DNA of 39,067 nucleotides from a virus: positions 1 to 39,067 of IMG/VR virus record IMGVR_UViG_3300048597_000661, one strand, 5' to 3'. The position numbers and the translations under genes were made by a program. The notes beneath the pieces were generated by a model that was not told the origin of the DNA, searched no databases, and was given only the letters and a program-made list of their open reading frames with translations. Shown here in pieces: positions 17,026-24,816 of this stretch (the stretch's first letter is position 1; the number at the start of each line of letters is the position of its first letter).

Positions 17026-17064
17026 GTGATTTGGATTCGCTGAGATTCCTTGGTCGCTCAGGCC

Positions 17065-17565
17065 TTAGGCCACGACGCGCTGGACCGGGAACGAGGGCAC
17101 GAACTCAATCGTGTCGCCATCCGCTCCGGCTGCCGTGATGGCTCGGCCGACGATGTAGTAGGTGCCCGTGGTGGCCGGCAGGGTGCGCAGCTTGCCGCTG
17201 GCCGCAGGGGCCAGAAGGTCGCCGGCTGTGATCGCGGCCGAAGCCACGCCCAGGAGCGTGCTGTCACCCGCGCCCAGGAGAGCCACATTGACGGGATCCT
17301 CCGCGGCCGCCGGTTCGTCGGTCGCCACCCCGAGAGGGATGTCGCTGACGCCCGCGAGGGCTACGTGGCCGATGTCAGTGCCGATCTTGACCAGCAGATG
17401 CCGGGTCGTGATGGCGGCGTCGGCCAGCTTGGTGATGCCGTGGGCGTGCGTGCCTTCCGCCACGTTCGCAAGGAAGGTGAGCGGGTTACGCTTTGCCAGC
17501 CACACGCACGTGGCCAGAAGAGCGAGCACTGCCATGAGTGCCAGGAGTGTGAACAGGATGTTCAT
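17065..17565 (-). CDS. Capsid decoration protein with membrane anchor
   Basis: The 166-residue protein starts at MNILFTLLALMAVLALLATC. Residues 2-25 form a transmembrane or signal-anchor segment followed by KRNP. Residues about 35-166 match the DUF2190-type capsid cement/decoration domain: NVAEGTHAHGITKLADA, AAITAGDLLAPAASGKLRT and AGADGDTIEFVP. Decoration proteins normally lack a membrane segment, so this fusion is unusual. It could deliver the protein to the membrane or be removed during maturation. It sits between the protease/scaffold and capsid genes as expected. Confidence 0.72.
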   Translation of the reverse strand: MNILFTLLALMAVLALLATCVWLAKRNPLTFLANVAEGTHAHGITKLADAAITTRHLLVKIGTDIGHVALAGVSDIPLGVATDEPAAAEDPVNVALLGAGDSTLLGVASAAITAGDLLAPAASGKLRTLPATTGTYYIVGRAITAAGADGDTIEFVPSFPVQRVVA

Positions 17566-17603
17566 ATTTTCGGTTTTTGCTTTCTGTTTTGTGCCGTGGC
17601 CGG

Positions 17604-18740
17604 TCAGGCCTTGGCGGTTTCCATCTGGTCGAAGAGGGCGGGATGTTCCCGCTTCACGGCCGCCCACGCGGGCGTCCATTCCTCTCCGGTCGCAGCCATG
17701 CGCTCGTTGACCAGCTCGACGACCTTGTCGGACGCCGCGCTGACTTCCTTGCGCTGGCCGAGATTCTTGGTGGTGGCCTCGGTCTTCATGACCGGCTTGG
17801 CATTGGCCAACTCGGGGGCCTTGGCCTCGAAGTTCGCTTCGAGGTCGGTCTCCCAGCGGCTGCGGTCAGCGGCCGTGACCTTGCCCGCGGCGATCGCGCC
17901 ATCGAGCAGGAGCCCGATCCGGGCCTTGCGCTCGTTGGCCAAGGCCGTCTCCGCTTCCAATTTCGCGGCCTCGGCGGTCGCCTTTTCGGTCGCCGCTTGA
18001 TCCGCACGTTGTTTCGCCTCGTTGGCCAGATCGACGGCGGCGAGGATTTGCTCATCGGTCGCGTCGGCCGGGAGGCCCAGTTTTTCCAGCATTTGCTGTT
18101 TCATAGATTCTTCGACTTCGTTCGCCAGGGTCACCGGAGTGACCGGGATGTTGGGCTCGTTGGTGAAACCCACGCTCTTGATCCGCACCGGCCGCCACAC
18201 CCCGGCGCGCTTCACCGCGCCCCAGTTGACCGAGTGACCATGGAAAGCCTCGCTGCGGATCAGATCCTCCCCTGCGGCGGACCATTTGACGTTGGCGAAG
18301 AGTCCTTCCTCGCGCGCCTGGAGACCCTTGATGCGGCCGTAGGCCTTCGTGTCGGGGTAGCGGTCTTTGAACTTCGGATGGTCCGGGTGCCCGATATACC
18401 AGGGCAGGCCCAGCAGCCGGGAAGGCAGGCCGAGCAGTCCGTTGAACTCGTTGCACAACCCCTCGGCATCCTCCTTGGTGAACCGCTGGATGCCCTGCGA
18501 GTGCTGGAAGTCGCCGTAGGGGGCGAGCATCACCCAGCCGTCCTGGCCGGGGGCGAACTCGTTGCCCAAAAGCTGGGGCTCTTCAGTCTCTCCGGCCTCG
18601 TTGGCCAAAAAAGCGCTCTCGGCCCGCCCCCCAGCAACGCGTCTTACCCATTGCAAACCCATTGCAAAGGCGTTTTCACGGGTCGGGGAGGGTGACCACC
18701 GCAGGGACAGGATAAAAAGGGCGTAGAGGGCGTTTTTCAT
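17604..18740 (-). CDS. Mu I-like capsid protease and scaffold
   Basis: The 378-residue protein starts with an ATGA overlap after the portal gene. Residues about 60-200 resemble Mu gpI proteases: LPWYIGHPDHPKFKDRYPDT, then AYGRIKGLQAREEGLFANV and a Ser/His-containing FHGHSVNWGAV, plausible catalytic sites of this herpes-assemblin-like family. Residues about 213-340 are a helical scaffold segment, strongly coiled-coil (EAAKLEAETALANERKAR). Methionine 213 (base 18104) could start a separate scaffold as in Mu gene Z, but no clear ribosome site precedes it. It processes the capsid protein during maturation. Confidence 0.82.
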   Translation of the reverse strand: MKNALYALFILSLRWSPSPTRENAFAMGLQWVRRVAGGRAESAFLANEAGETEEPQLLGNEFAPGQDGWVMLAPYGDFQHSQGIQRFTKEDAEGLCNEFNGLLGLPSRLLGLPWYIGHPDHPKFKDRYPDTKAYGRIKGLQAREEGLFANVKWSAAGEDLIRSEAFHGHSVNWGAVKRAGVWRPVRIKSVGFTNEPNIPVTPVTLANEVEESMKQQMLEKLGLPADATDEQILAAVDLANEAKQRADQAATEKATAEAAKLEAETALANERKARIGLLLDGAIAAGKVTAADRSRWETDLEANFEAKAPELANAKPVMKTEATTKNLGQRKEVSAASDKVVELVNERMAATGEEWTPAWAAVKREHPALFDQMETAKA

Positions 18741-20344
18741 GAGTTCGTGTTTTGCTGCTTGAGCGAGTCCCGGACCCCGGCGACCACCGCCGAGCCCAAG
18801 ACCCCCTCGAAAATCCCTGCCAGCGCGACCTCATCGATGCCGCCCAGCAATTCCGGCAGCCGGCGCTGCGTCTCGGCCAGGAAGGTCCTGGCCTCGTCCT
18901 CGGTCAGTCCGCCCTGGGCCAGCTTGGCCTCCATCTCGGCGATGAGTTTCTCGATGGGGGCCAGCCATCCCGCCGGCACCCCGAGCTCGGAGGCCAGCTC
19001 GTTGGCCAGGGCGGACGGATCCTCACCCCCGTCTTTCGGCTTTTCCGTTTTCGGCTTTTCAGCTTTTGCCCGAAGAAGCTCCTGATCCGGGCGCGGCCGC
19101 GAGAGCCCGAAGCGTTCGAGGACGTCGTCCACCGCCAGCGGAACGCCCAACGCCGCGAGCTTCTCGAACATTTCTAGGTCGAGCTTCGTGTCCTTGCGGT
19201 CCCGCGTGCGGATCTGCACGTAGGCCAGCGGCCGTGTCCCCGCGCCGAAGTGGTATTCGATGACCTGACGAATGACCGAGGTCTGCAGGACCTCGCTCAG
19301 CCAGGCCGCATCATCCTGCTCCAGGAGGTCGGTCTCGTCGCCCTGCAGGCTGGCCCCGGTGTTGTCCGCGCCGGTGCCGCTGGCCGTGCCGAGATCGCCG
19401 CCGCGCCACATGATGGCCAGGGCCTTGTCCATGCGCTCGATCAGCGGCTCGAAGGGCAGCGTCGTGCCGCCGCCTTTCGTTTCCACGAGTTGGATCCCGC
19501 TGCCCTTACTCACGACTGCGGAGAAATCATTGGCGAAGGCCCGCACCGCCGCCTCCATGGCATGCCATTCGGGACTGTTCAGCGGTGCGTCGGTCTCGCC
19601 TAGCACGCCGGGGAATCCGAACTTCTCGCAGTAGGCCAGCCAGTCCCGCAGGGGTAGGCGCTTATACATCCACGCGACGCTGGACGCCTCCATGAGCCCC
19701 GCGCCCACCGTGACCAGCCACTCATCCTCCGGCATGTCCACGCCCTCGATGCCGTAGTCCTGTTCAAGGAAGCGCAGCTTGCCGGTCCGGTTCTCGAAAA
19801 ACCACAAGGGCACATTCCGAAACGTGGCCGTGAGTCCGTCCGCCGTGGGCTGCCAGACGATCTCATGCACCGCGTAGCGCATGCCGATGGCCGAGGCCAT
19901 CTGCCGCACGAGGAGCTGGAACCCGCCGCGCTCGTTCTCGTCCAGGGCGTTGGTCGCGGTAAGGTGGTTGAGGAAGAATTCGATGACCTCGGCATGCGCC
20001 TTGGCCTCCTTCTCCATGGCCTCGTCCCCGTCGCAATCGACCGCCACCACATCGAAGCCATAACGAGCGATCGCCGAGGTGCGCTTCTGCGCGAGAGCCG
20101 GCAGCCGGTCGTCCCGGCGCAGCATCGCGTCAAAGGTGCGCGCCGCTTCGCTCAGGTAACCGGCGTTGAAAGCATCGAGCTGCGCGACCAGGCGCTGCGG
20201 CGTCAGGTTCGCCAGCGGCTGGAACCGGGATTGGATCGAGCGGGCGATCCGCTCCGGGGCCACATGCAAAGGAGCGCGGGCATCCTGCCCGCTTTCCACG
20301 GACCCCCCGCCCCTCCGCTGCTTCCTGCGCTCCCTGGCGTTCAC
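18737..20344 (-). CDS. Portal protein, Mu gp29/DUF935-like
   Basis: The 535-residue protein is recognisable as a DUF935 portal. It opens with an Arg-rich segment and then IARSIQSRFQPLANLTPQRL. It continues with MLRRDDRLPALAQKRTSAIA, the FGFPGVLGETDAPLNSPEW block and MDKALAIMWRGGDLGTASG. The C-terminus is helical and ends with a GLTEDEARTFLAETQRRLP stretch. The portal is the 12-mer at the packaging vertex. The N-terminus contains a dispersed repeat translated as GQDARAPL. ATGA overlaps link it to the terminase upstream and the protease downstream. Confidence 0.9.
   Translation of the reverse strand: MNARERRKQRRGGGSVESGQDARAPLHVAPERIARSIQSRFQPLANLTPQRLVAQLDAFNAGYLSEAARTFDAMLRRDDRLPALAQKRTSAIARYGFDVVAVDCDGDEAMEKEAKAHAEVIEFFLNHLTATNALDENERGGFQLLVRQMASAIGMRYAVHEIVWQPTADGLTATFRNVPLWFFENRTGKLRFLEQDYGIEGVDMPEDEWLVTVGAGLMEASSVAWMYKRLPLRDWLAYCEKFGFPGVLGETDAPLNSPEWHAMEAAVRAFANDFSAVVSKGSGIQLVETKGGGTTLPFEPLIERMDKALAIMWRGGDLGTASGTGADNTGASLQGDETDLLEQDDAAWLSEVLQTSVIRQVIEYHFGAGTRPLAYVQIRTRDRKDTKLDLEMFEKLAALGVPLAVDDVLERFGLSRPRPDQELLRAKAEKPKTEKPKDGGEDPSALANELASELGVPAGWLAPIEKLIAEMEAKLAQGGLTEDEARTFLAETQRRLPELLGGIDEVALAGIFEGVLGSAVVAGVRDSLKQQNTNS
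20268..20293. repeat. Dispersed palindromic repeat, copy 1
   Basis: A 26-base element containing GCGGGCATCCTGCCCGC, a near-perfect palindrome, lies in the N-terminal coding region of the portal gene. It matches the second copy at 24416-24441 at 23 of 26 bases, with the pattern AAAGGAGCGCGGGC(A/G)TCC(C/T)GCCCGC. Elements read as GxDARAPL or GTPAL peptides are a familiar feature of some verrucomicrobial genomes, and this looks like one inserted into phage DNA. Confidence 0.55.
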
Positions 20345-21819
20345 GCGAACACCTCCTTCCGGTTGTCCTCGTCCTCAGTCATCGGCACGAACGCGAACGG
20401 CACGCCCTGGGCCGACCACAAGGCCAGTTTCACCGCGTCGAACGTGTCCGCATGGTTCCCGGAGGAATCGACCTCGTTGTTGAACGAGCCCTTTTCCTTC
20501 CGCACCAGGCGAAAATCTTCCCGCACCCAGCGATCCGGAGGCAGCAGCACCATGCCGTCCTCTAGGGCGTTAACCAGCAGAGACCCTGCATACTGCTTGC
20601 AGCTCATCTCCTCGGCCTTGTAGTCGGCCTTCTCCCCCGCGATGAAGAGGCGCACCTGCGTGCGGCTGCCCAGCTCGCGCTTGAGGTCCGCCGCGAAATA
20701 CCGCTCGTTGCTCGCGTCGAGGGCCAGCGACCGCACCCGGCGACCGCCGGGCAAATCCAGAGCTTTCCCGATGAGCAGACGCGAGAGCCGAGGGTCGGCC
20801 GTTTTCCACCGCACCAACGCACGCACCGCAAAGTCCCGGCCGATCTTCTCGACCACGGCCAGCGCGCTGGGGTTGCTGTGGTCCTTCTCGGTCGTGGCCA
20901 GATCGACCCCCACGTAAATCTCGCCCTGGCCGAGCCCGGCTTCCCAGCCGGCCGGATAATCGTCCTGAGATGCCACGCACCCGGCCACGCGGCCGCGCTC
21001 CTGGGCATGGTGCAGCGCGAGGTAGGAGCACGCCGACGTGCCACCCATGGCGAACTTCAGCGCGTAGTTTCGGTCCCACGCGTCCTTATCAATCGCCAGC
21101 GCCCGGTGCTCCTCGGCACTGATTACCGCACCCGTCTCGGGGTGGTAAAGCACCACACCGGCCGCGTAGCCATCGTGGACGTCCACCCGATGTACGAGCA
21201 GCCCCGTCTCGCTGCGATACCAATGCCCGGCGGGATTCGGCTCGAAGGTCACGCCGGGCCCTGGGCTCAGCATCTCGTGCGAAAGGTGCGCATCGTCGGC
21301 CGGCGGCGTCGTCGCCAGGATGATCCGCATGGTCGGGTCCGAGGACGCGATCGGCTCGATGGCTTCCCACACCCCGCGCCAATCACGAATGAAGCCGATC
21401 TCGTCGAAAAGCACCGTGCCCGAAAACCCGCGCGCCGTGGCCGGGTTCGGCGCAATAACCTTGAGGCGGCTCACCTGGGCATCCTTGTGCCGCAGCTTCA
21501 ACTCCAGCCGTCCCTGCTCGAAGACCTCGCGGAAGGCGGACTCATCATCGAAGCGCACGTTGGCCTCCATCTCGCGGTGCTTGTGGGCTGACAGAAATTG
21601 CCGCATCTGCTCGGCCGCCCGATAGGTCACCTCGCCGCCGACGCTCAGCGAGGCCGAGCCAAAGATGACCACCCGCCCCGGCCGCGACGCCATCTCGTAA
21701 AGCCCGATCCGCGAAAGGTTCGTTGTCTTCCGGCCTTGGCGTCGCCAGATCAGGCCGAACTGCCGCACGTCCCGCCGGTTCAACGGCTCCAGCTCGTATG
21801 AGGCGGGCTTCTGCATCAT
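20341..21819 (-). CDS. Terminase large subunit, Mu gp28-like
   Basis: The 492-residue motor starts at MMQKP, whose ATG overlaps the upstream TGA; a longer frame is shadow sequence. A deviant Walker A (WRRQGRKTT, residues 25-33) precedes Walker B (TVLFDE, D139/E140), and LATTPP at 169-173 is a coupling-type motif. The nuclease domain has VGVDLATTEKDHSNPSA (D306), LALDAS (D368) and DTFDAVKLAL (D458/D461), the RNase H-like metal ligands. This enzyme drives headful DNA packaging and cuts the concatemer or host-flanked DNA. All key residues are present. Confidence 0.92.
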   Translation of the reverse strand: MMQKPASYELEPLNRRDVRQFGLIWRRQGRKTTNLSRIGLYEMASRPGRVVIFGSASLSVGGEVTYRAAEQMRQFLSAHKHREMEANVRFDDESAFREVFEQGRLELKLRHKDAQVSRLKVIAPNPATARGFSGTVLFDEIGFIRDWRGVWEAIEPIASSDPTMRIILATTPPADDAHLSHEMLSPGPGVTFEPNPAGHWYRSETGLLVHRVDVHDGYAAGVVLYHPETGAVISAEEHRALAIDKDAWDRNYALKFAMGGTSACSYLALHHAQERGRVAGCVASQDDYPAGWEAGLGQGEIYVGVDLATTEKDHSNPSALAVVEKIGRDFAVRALVRWKTADPRLSRLLIGKALDLPGGRRVRSLALDASNERYFAADLKRELGSRTQVRLFIAGEKADYKAEEMSCKQYAGSLLVNALEDGMVLLPPDRWVREDFRLVRKEKGSFNNEVDSSGNHADTFDAVKLALWSAQGVPFAFVPMTEDEDNRKEVFA

Positions 21820-22373
21820 TTGACCCCCAAAGCCTCGAACTCCGCCAGGAGCGCCTGCACGCCGTCCTTGTTCGCATCGGTCAGGCCCTGCTCCCGGATA
21901 CGTTGCAACTGCGACCACGCCTTGCTCAGCACCAGCCGCTGCCGCGAAATCACAAGCTTCTCCTGCTCCAGCCTGGCCTTGGTCTCGGCCGACTCCCGCT
22001 TGAGCTGCAGGTGCTCCAAGTTGACGTAGGTCTCCGCGTCCCCCGCGTCCACCGCCTCCAGCGTAAACACCGACTGCGCCACGGACCGAACTTTCTCCGG
22101 CGACATGTCCGGCGACTGCTGGCGCAGCATCTCCGCGATCTCCTCGGCACGGCTCGCCGCCCGCGAGAACCGCTGTTGCAAACGCCACCACGAGACAAAA
22201 TCCGCGAGCGTGGACATGGAGACCGTAAGCCCGTCGCTCTTGAGCTGCTCCAGCGCGAAGGCCAGCCCGCCCACGCACTCCTCGCTCTTCGGCGTGTTGG
22301 CCCAGGCAATGATCTGTTCCTGCCGCTCCACGGGCAGCGACTTGAGCTTCGAGTCGGACCTTGGCTTTTTCAT
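21816..22373 (-). CDS. Terminase small subunit, DUF3486/gp27-like
   Basis: The 185-residue, helical protein begins MKKPRSDSKLKSLPVERQEQ, the DUF3486 hallmark opening seen in Mu gp27. It continues with GLTVSMSTLADFVSWWRLQQ and a long coiled-coil (ESAETKARLEQEKLVISRQR). It recognises phage DNA and loads the large subunit. The 4-base overlap with the motor gene fits a coupled pair. Confidence 0.85.
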   Translation of the reverse strand: MKKPRSDSKLKSLPVERQEQIIAWANTPKSEECVGGLAFALEQLKSDGLTVSMSTLADFVSWWRLQQRFSRAASRAEEIAEMLRQQSPDMSPEKVRSVAQSVFTLEAVDAGDAETYVNLEHLQLKRESAETKARLEQEKLVISRQRLVLSKAWSQLQRIREQGLTDANKDGVQALLAEFEALGVK

Positions 22374-22646
22374 TCACGCGAGTCCCTCCTTGGCGCGGCC
22401 GCGATCCGTCAAAAACCATTCGTCCTGGTCGATGTCGTGATTGCGCGCGTAGTCGATGAAGTTCCGCGAGTGGTTCCACTCGATGGCGCCGTTGAGCTGT
22501 GCATCGGTCGGCGCAAATCCCAGCGCCGACAGCCCGGACCGCAGCACCGCCATCGTCGCACGTCGCCTCGCCGGCAAAGCCGAGAGCACACTGCGCACCG
22601 CACTGCGCAGCGCGATCTCCCCAACCGTTGGTTCCTTATTCGCCAT
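22374..22646 (-). CDS. Winged-helix DNA-binding-like protein, gp26 position
   Basis: The 90-residue product begins MANKEPTVGEIALRSAVRSV. A winged-helix pattern is visible: ATMAVLRSGLSALGFAPTDA for helices and WFLTDRGRAKEGLA at the end. It sits between the DUF2730-like and DUF3486-like genes, the place of Mu gp26. A function in packaging or regulation is not known. An alternative ATG 10 codons upstream would overlap the previous gene more. Confidence 0.65.
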   Translation of the reverse strand: MANKEPTVGEIALRSAVRSVLSALPARRRATMAVLRSGLSALGFAPTDAQLNGAIEWNHSRNFIDYARNHDIDQDEWFLTDRGRAKEGLA

Positions 22647-23100
22647 CGTAGTTGCCTCCTCCGGTTCTTCCCTCATGCAGTTTTTGCGAGATCGCCTGCG
22701 CGGCCGAGTGGTCGCCGTCGTGCTCATACCGCCCGGCGACGAAGGACAGCGCGTTTTCCATCGCATTCTGCCGGTGGTGGATCGCCTGCCGCGCCTTCGC
22801 CTGGTAGCGGTTCGAGTTATCCATTTCCTTTTTGATGTCCCCGAGAAGCCTCATGATCTTCTCGCGGTCGTCCTTTCGCTCCTGCTCGATCTCCTTGAAA
22901 TTCGGGATGGTCACATACGTCTCCGAGGGCTTCGGCTGCTCCCTCAAGTGCTTGTTGATCACATCCAGCACGCCGCCACCGCTTAGGATGAGGCAGGTCA
23001 AAATGACGAGCACCCAGCCGATGCTGGAAAAGTGGTTCGGGTCCGGCAGCGTGATCGGCGGCACCGCCGCCGTCGCCTGGGCGAGGAAAACGAGCATCAT
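22636..23100 (-). CDS. Membrane coiled-coil protein, DUF2730/spanin-like
   Basis: The 154-residue protein has a short N-terminal hydrophobic lead, then a transmembrane segment (IGWVLVILTCLILSGGGVLD). A long charged coiled-coil follows (NFKEIEQERKDDREKIMRLL, then GDIKKEMDNSNRYQAKAR). The position between endolysin and terminase and the shape match both Mu gp25 (DUF2730) and inner-membrane spanins. The lipoprotein three genes upstream could be its outer partner. ATGA overlap at its start. Confidence 0.6.
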   Translation of the reverse strand: MMLVFLAQATAAVPPITLPDPNHFSSIGWVLVILTCLILSGGGVLDVINKHLREQPKPSETYVTIPNFKEIEQERKDDREKIMRLLGDIKKEMDNSNRYQAKARQAIHHRQNAMENALSFVAGRYEHDGDHSAAQAISQKLHEGRTGGGNYDGE

Positions 23101-23645
23101 CCCTGGCCCTCCATGAGCGCGTAATTGATCCGCGAAACTTTCGCCCGCTGCATTTCGAGCTGCACCGAGGCGATGAAGGCCGCCCACTGCCGCGGATGAA
23201 TCGTCTGGCAACCCTCGCTGCTCACCGAGGATTCACCGCCCTTGTGAATATTGATCCCGAACCAGCCCGACTCCTCCTCTTTGTCCCGCAGCACCGTGAC
23301 CGCGGCCGCTTGGATCAGCGCGGTGTAACTCTGCTTGTGGAGGCCGACCTTGTAGAGCCACACGCCGGGCTTCAGCACCGCGTAGGGTTTGCCCACCTTC
23401 GGATTGATCCCGCTGCGCGCCGGGTCGGTGTTCGCGTTGAACCCGGCAAACGTGTTCGGCCCGCAAAGGAAAATCGCATCGTCATAGATGCCGAGATCGT
23501 TGCGCCCTTTGGCGCCCATGCTGTCCCGGTAGTAGCCCCGCACCCCGAGCAAAGACACCGTCCCGAGCGCGCCGAGTTCGGCGAGCTTCACCATCACGCG
23601 TTCGCGCGACCACTGCGGGCGATTGGCTGGAACGATGCCACTCAT
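23097..23645 (-). CDS. YkuD-like phage endolysin, probable
   Basis: The 182-residue protein contains the signature of a phage family with YkuD/L,D-transpeptidase-like residues: a GVRGYYRDSMGAKGRND segment, then IYDDAIFLCGPNTFAGFNAN. The catalytic-like GINIHKGG (H134) and SSEGCQTI (C146) resemble the HxxG...SxGC active site. Such proteins act on peptidoglycan cross-links, so it is the likely lysis enzyme. It is embedded between an alpha/beta hydrolase and a spanin-like gene. It starts at MSGIVPANRPQW with an ATGA overlap. The enzyme activity is inferred. Confidence 0.7.
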   Translation of the reverse strand: MSGIVPANRPQWSRERVMVKLAELGALGTVSLLGVRGYYRDSMGAKGRNDLGIYDDAIFLCGPNTFAGFNANTDPARSGINPKVGKPYAVLKPGVWLYKVGLHKQSYTALIQAAAVTVLRDKEEESGWFGINIHKGGESSVSSEGCQTIHPRQWAAFIASVQLEMQRAKVSRINYALMEGQG

Positions 23646-24283
23646 ACTCGGCAGACCCCCGGCCGCTGGTTGTCCGAGCCCTTGTGGATGTGAATGCCAG
23701 CTTTTTCCCCAGCCCCCGCCCAGGACCGAGCCTCGCCCCTCACCATCGCCCGCCAAGCCGGGTTTGAATCGATCCGGGTATGTGCGTCCGGCAAGACAAT
23801 TTCAGGCGCAACATCCGTCACCTCCGGGTCCTCGGGGAAAAGATCATGACCGCGAGGCAGCGTCAGTTGCTGCCGCACCCAATGCACGCGCGCCACGCTC
23901 GACGGGATCCCGATCCGCGGCCGCCCTACCAGGGCAAGGGGATTCAGCGGCAGCCACCACGGAAGCAGGCCCGACCGATAGACCGGATCGCAAAGGCACG
24001 CCACGTCGATCGGCACCCCGAGCTGCTCGCACTGCCGGGCAAAGCGCGGGAAGGCGTAGCCGGCCCCCCACGAGTAAGCAAAAACAAACACCCGCGGCGA
24101 CGACCCAGGCGAATTGCGCACGATGAACTCCGCCAGCGCGCGCATGTCGTCGCGCCATTCCCATGGCATCACAACCGTCAGGTCCGGCGAGGCCAGCCCG
24201 CGAAGCTCCGCCCACAGCCGCTCAATCCCCGTCGGGCGGCTCACCGATTCCGTGAAACCCATGATGGGAACGAGCCACTTCAT
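23642..24283 (-). CDS. Alpha/beta-hydrolase-like lipase/esterase
   Basis: The 213-residue protein shows a hydrolase core: start MKWLVPIMGFTESVSR, nucleophile elbow FAYSWGAG (S71), CLCDPVY (D99) as candidate acid and LPDAHTRID (H168) as candidate base, giving a plausible Ser-Asp-His triad. No signal peptide is visible. It lies in the lysis block just before the YkuD-like endolysin. The arrangement recalls LysB esterases that cut lipid-linked envelope layers, but any such role here is inference. Upstream extension of the frame is shadow sequence. ATGA overlaps flank it. Confidence 0.7.
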   Translation of the reverse strand: MKWLVPIMGFTESVSRPTGIERLWAELRGLASPDLTVVMPWEWRDDMRALAEFIVRNSPGSSPRVFVFAYSWGAGYAFPRFARQCEQLGVPIDVACLCDPVYRSGLLPWWLPLNPLALVGRPRIGIPSSVARVHWVRQQLTLPRGHDLFPEDPEVTDVAPEIVLPDAHTRIDSNPAWRAMVRGEARSWAGAGEKAGIHIHKGSDNQRPGVCRV

Positions 24284-24393
24284 CGCGCGGCACCTCCTAC
24301 GAGGAAAAGCAGACAGAACGCGCCAAGCCAGAACATGAGCAGGCCAAGGCAAACGACAACGCGGGGCCGGAACTTCTGCAGGCGTTGGATCAC
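24280..24393 (-). CDS. 37-residue membrane peptide, holin-like candidate
   Basis: A short gene with GTG start overlaps the lipoprotein TGA (GTGA) and ends in an ATGA with the hydrolase gene, so it fills the gap exactly. The product starts MIQRLQKFRPRVVV and has one transmembrane segment (CLGLLMFWLGAFCLLFLVGG) with a basic N-terminus. Position and shape suggest a lysis accessory or small holin. A single membrane pass of 37 residues is at the small limit for holins, so the function is inferred. Confidence 0.6.
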   Translation of the reverse strand: MIQRLQKFRPRVVVCLGLLMFWLGAFCLLFLVGGAAR

Positions 24394-24674
24394 GGCCGCA
24401 CCGCCTTCCCATCCCAAAGGAGCGCGGGCGTCCCGCCCGCATTTGTCGGCGCTGGGCTCCGCGGGCTCCAGCGCACTTCGTAGTAATTCCCACGCGCATC
24501 ATCACGCCCCGCCACGACCTCACGCTCCAGGTGCGCGTCGTAAAATTCGTAAGCACCACGCGCCGCCTCGACCACGTCGCCGGTCGCGCACCCGTTCAGC
24601 GAGGCCACCGCAAGCACCGCGCAGGCAAAAAGCAGGCGGGGCCCCGCCACAGAACCCCGCCTGCCACCCGTCAT
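24390..24674 (-). CDS. Small lipoprotein, o-spanin-like candidate
   Basis: The 94-residue protein starts at MTGGRRGSVAGPRLL, preceded by GGAG six bases upstream on the coding strand. A hydrophobic segment ends in the lipobox LNGC, so it should be a lipoprotein. The mature part is charged (YEFYDAHLEREVVAGRDD) and includes GGTPALLWDG, which is the translation of a dispersed palindromic repeat. It could pair as an outer-membrane spanin with the coiled-coil membrane protein at 22636-23100. Confidence 0.65.
   Translation of the reverse strand: MTGGRRGSVAGPRLLFACAVLAVASLNGCATGDVVEAARGAYEFYDAHLEREVVAGRDDARGNYYEVRWSPRSPAPTNAGGTPALLWDGKAVRP
24416..24441. repeat. Dispersed palindromic repeat, copy 2
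   Basis: This second copy of the 26-base element holds GCGGGCGTCCCGCCCGC, an inverted repeat with arms GCGGGCG / CGCCCGC. It is inside the lipoprotein gene and matches copy 1 in the portal gene at 23 of 26 positions. It adds an in-frame peptide near the C-terminus, so the gene tolerated insertion. Confidence 0.55.
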
Positions 24675-24691
24675 GCTATCTCCACCAATCG

Positions 24692-24712
24692 GAAAACCCG
24701 CCGTGCGGCGGG
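24692..24712 (-). terminator. Intrinsic terminator-like hairpin
   Basis: On the minus strand a stem CCCGCC/GGCGGG with a 4-base loop is followed by TTTT. It lies in the 142-base gap between the GYF_2 gene and the lysis block. It would end or attenuate transcription before the lipoprotein gene. Confidence 0.45.
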
Positions 24713-24731
24713 AAAGGAGTGTGGCGCTCAA

Positions 24732-24752
24732 CATGCGAGCCACGCTCGCATG
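24732..24752. repeat. 9-bp perfect inverted repeat
   Basis: CATGCGAGC and GCTCGCATG flank a 3-base spacer. It sits between two terminator-like hairpins in a non-coding gap and looks like a REP-type palindrome. No T-run follows on either strand. Confidence 0.5.
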
Positions 24753-24756
24753 CCAT

Positions 24757-24778
24757 CAAAAAACGGGGAAACGCCCCA
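24757..24778 (-). terminator. Weak hairpin with T-run
   Basis: On the minus strand GGGG-CGTTT-CCCC is followed by G and six T. It is the first terminator-like structure downstream of the GYF_2 gene. The 4-bp stem is short, so termination would be partial. Confidence 0.4.
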
Positions 24779-24816
24779 TTGCGTCCATTCGCTCTATTGG
24801 ACTTTTTTTGCCGGGA

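Noticed and set aside
20341-22479. 712-residue version of the terminase frame
   Set aside because: The first 220 residues are shadow of the small terminase gene; the ATG at 21819 forms an ATGA overlap and is the right start.
23642-23700. GIHIHKG at the hydrolase C-terminus resembling GINIHKGG of the next protein
   Set aside because: Short match with no conserved Cys motif after it; probably chance.
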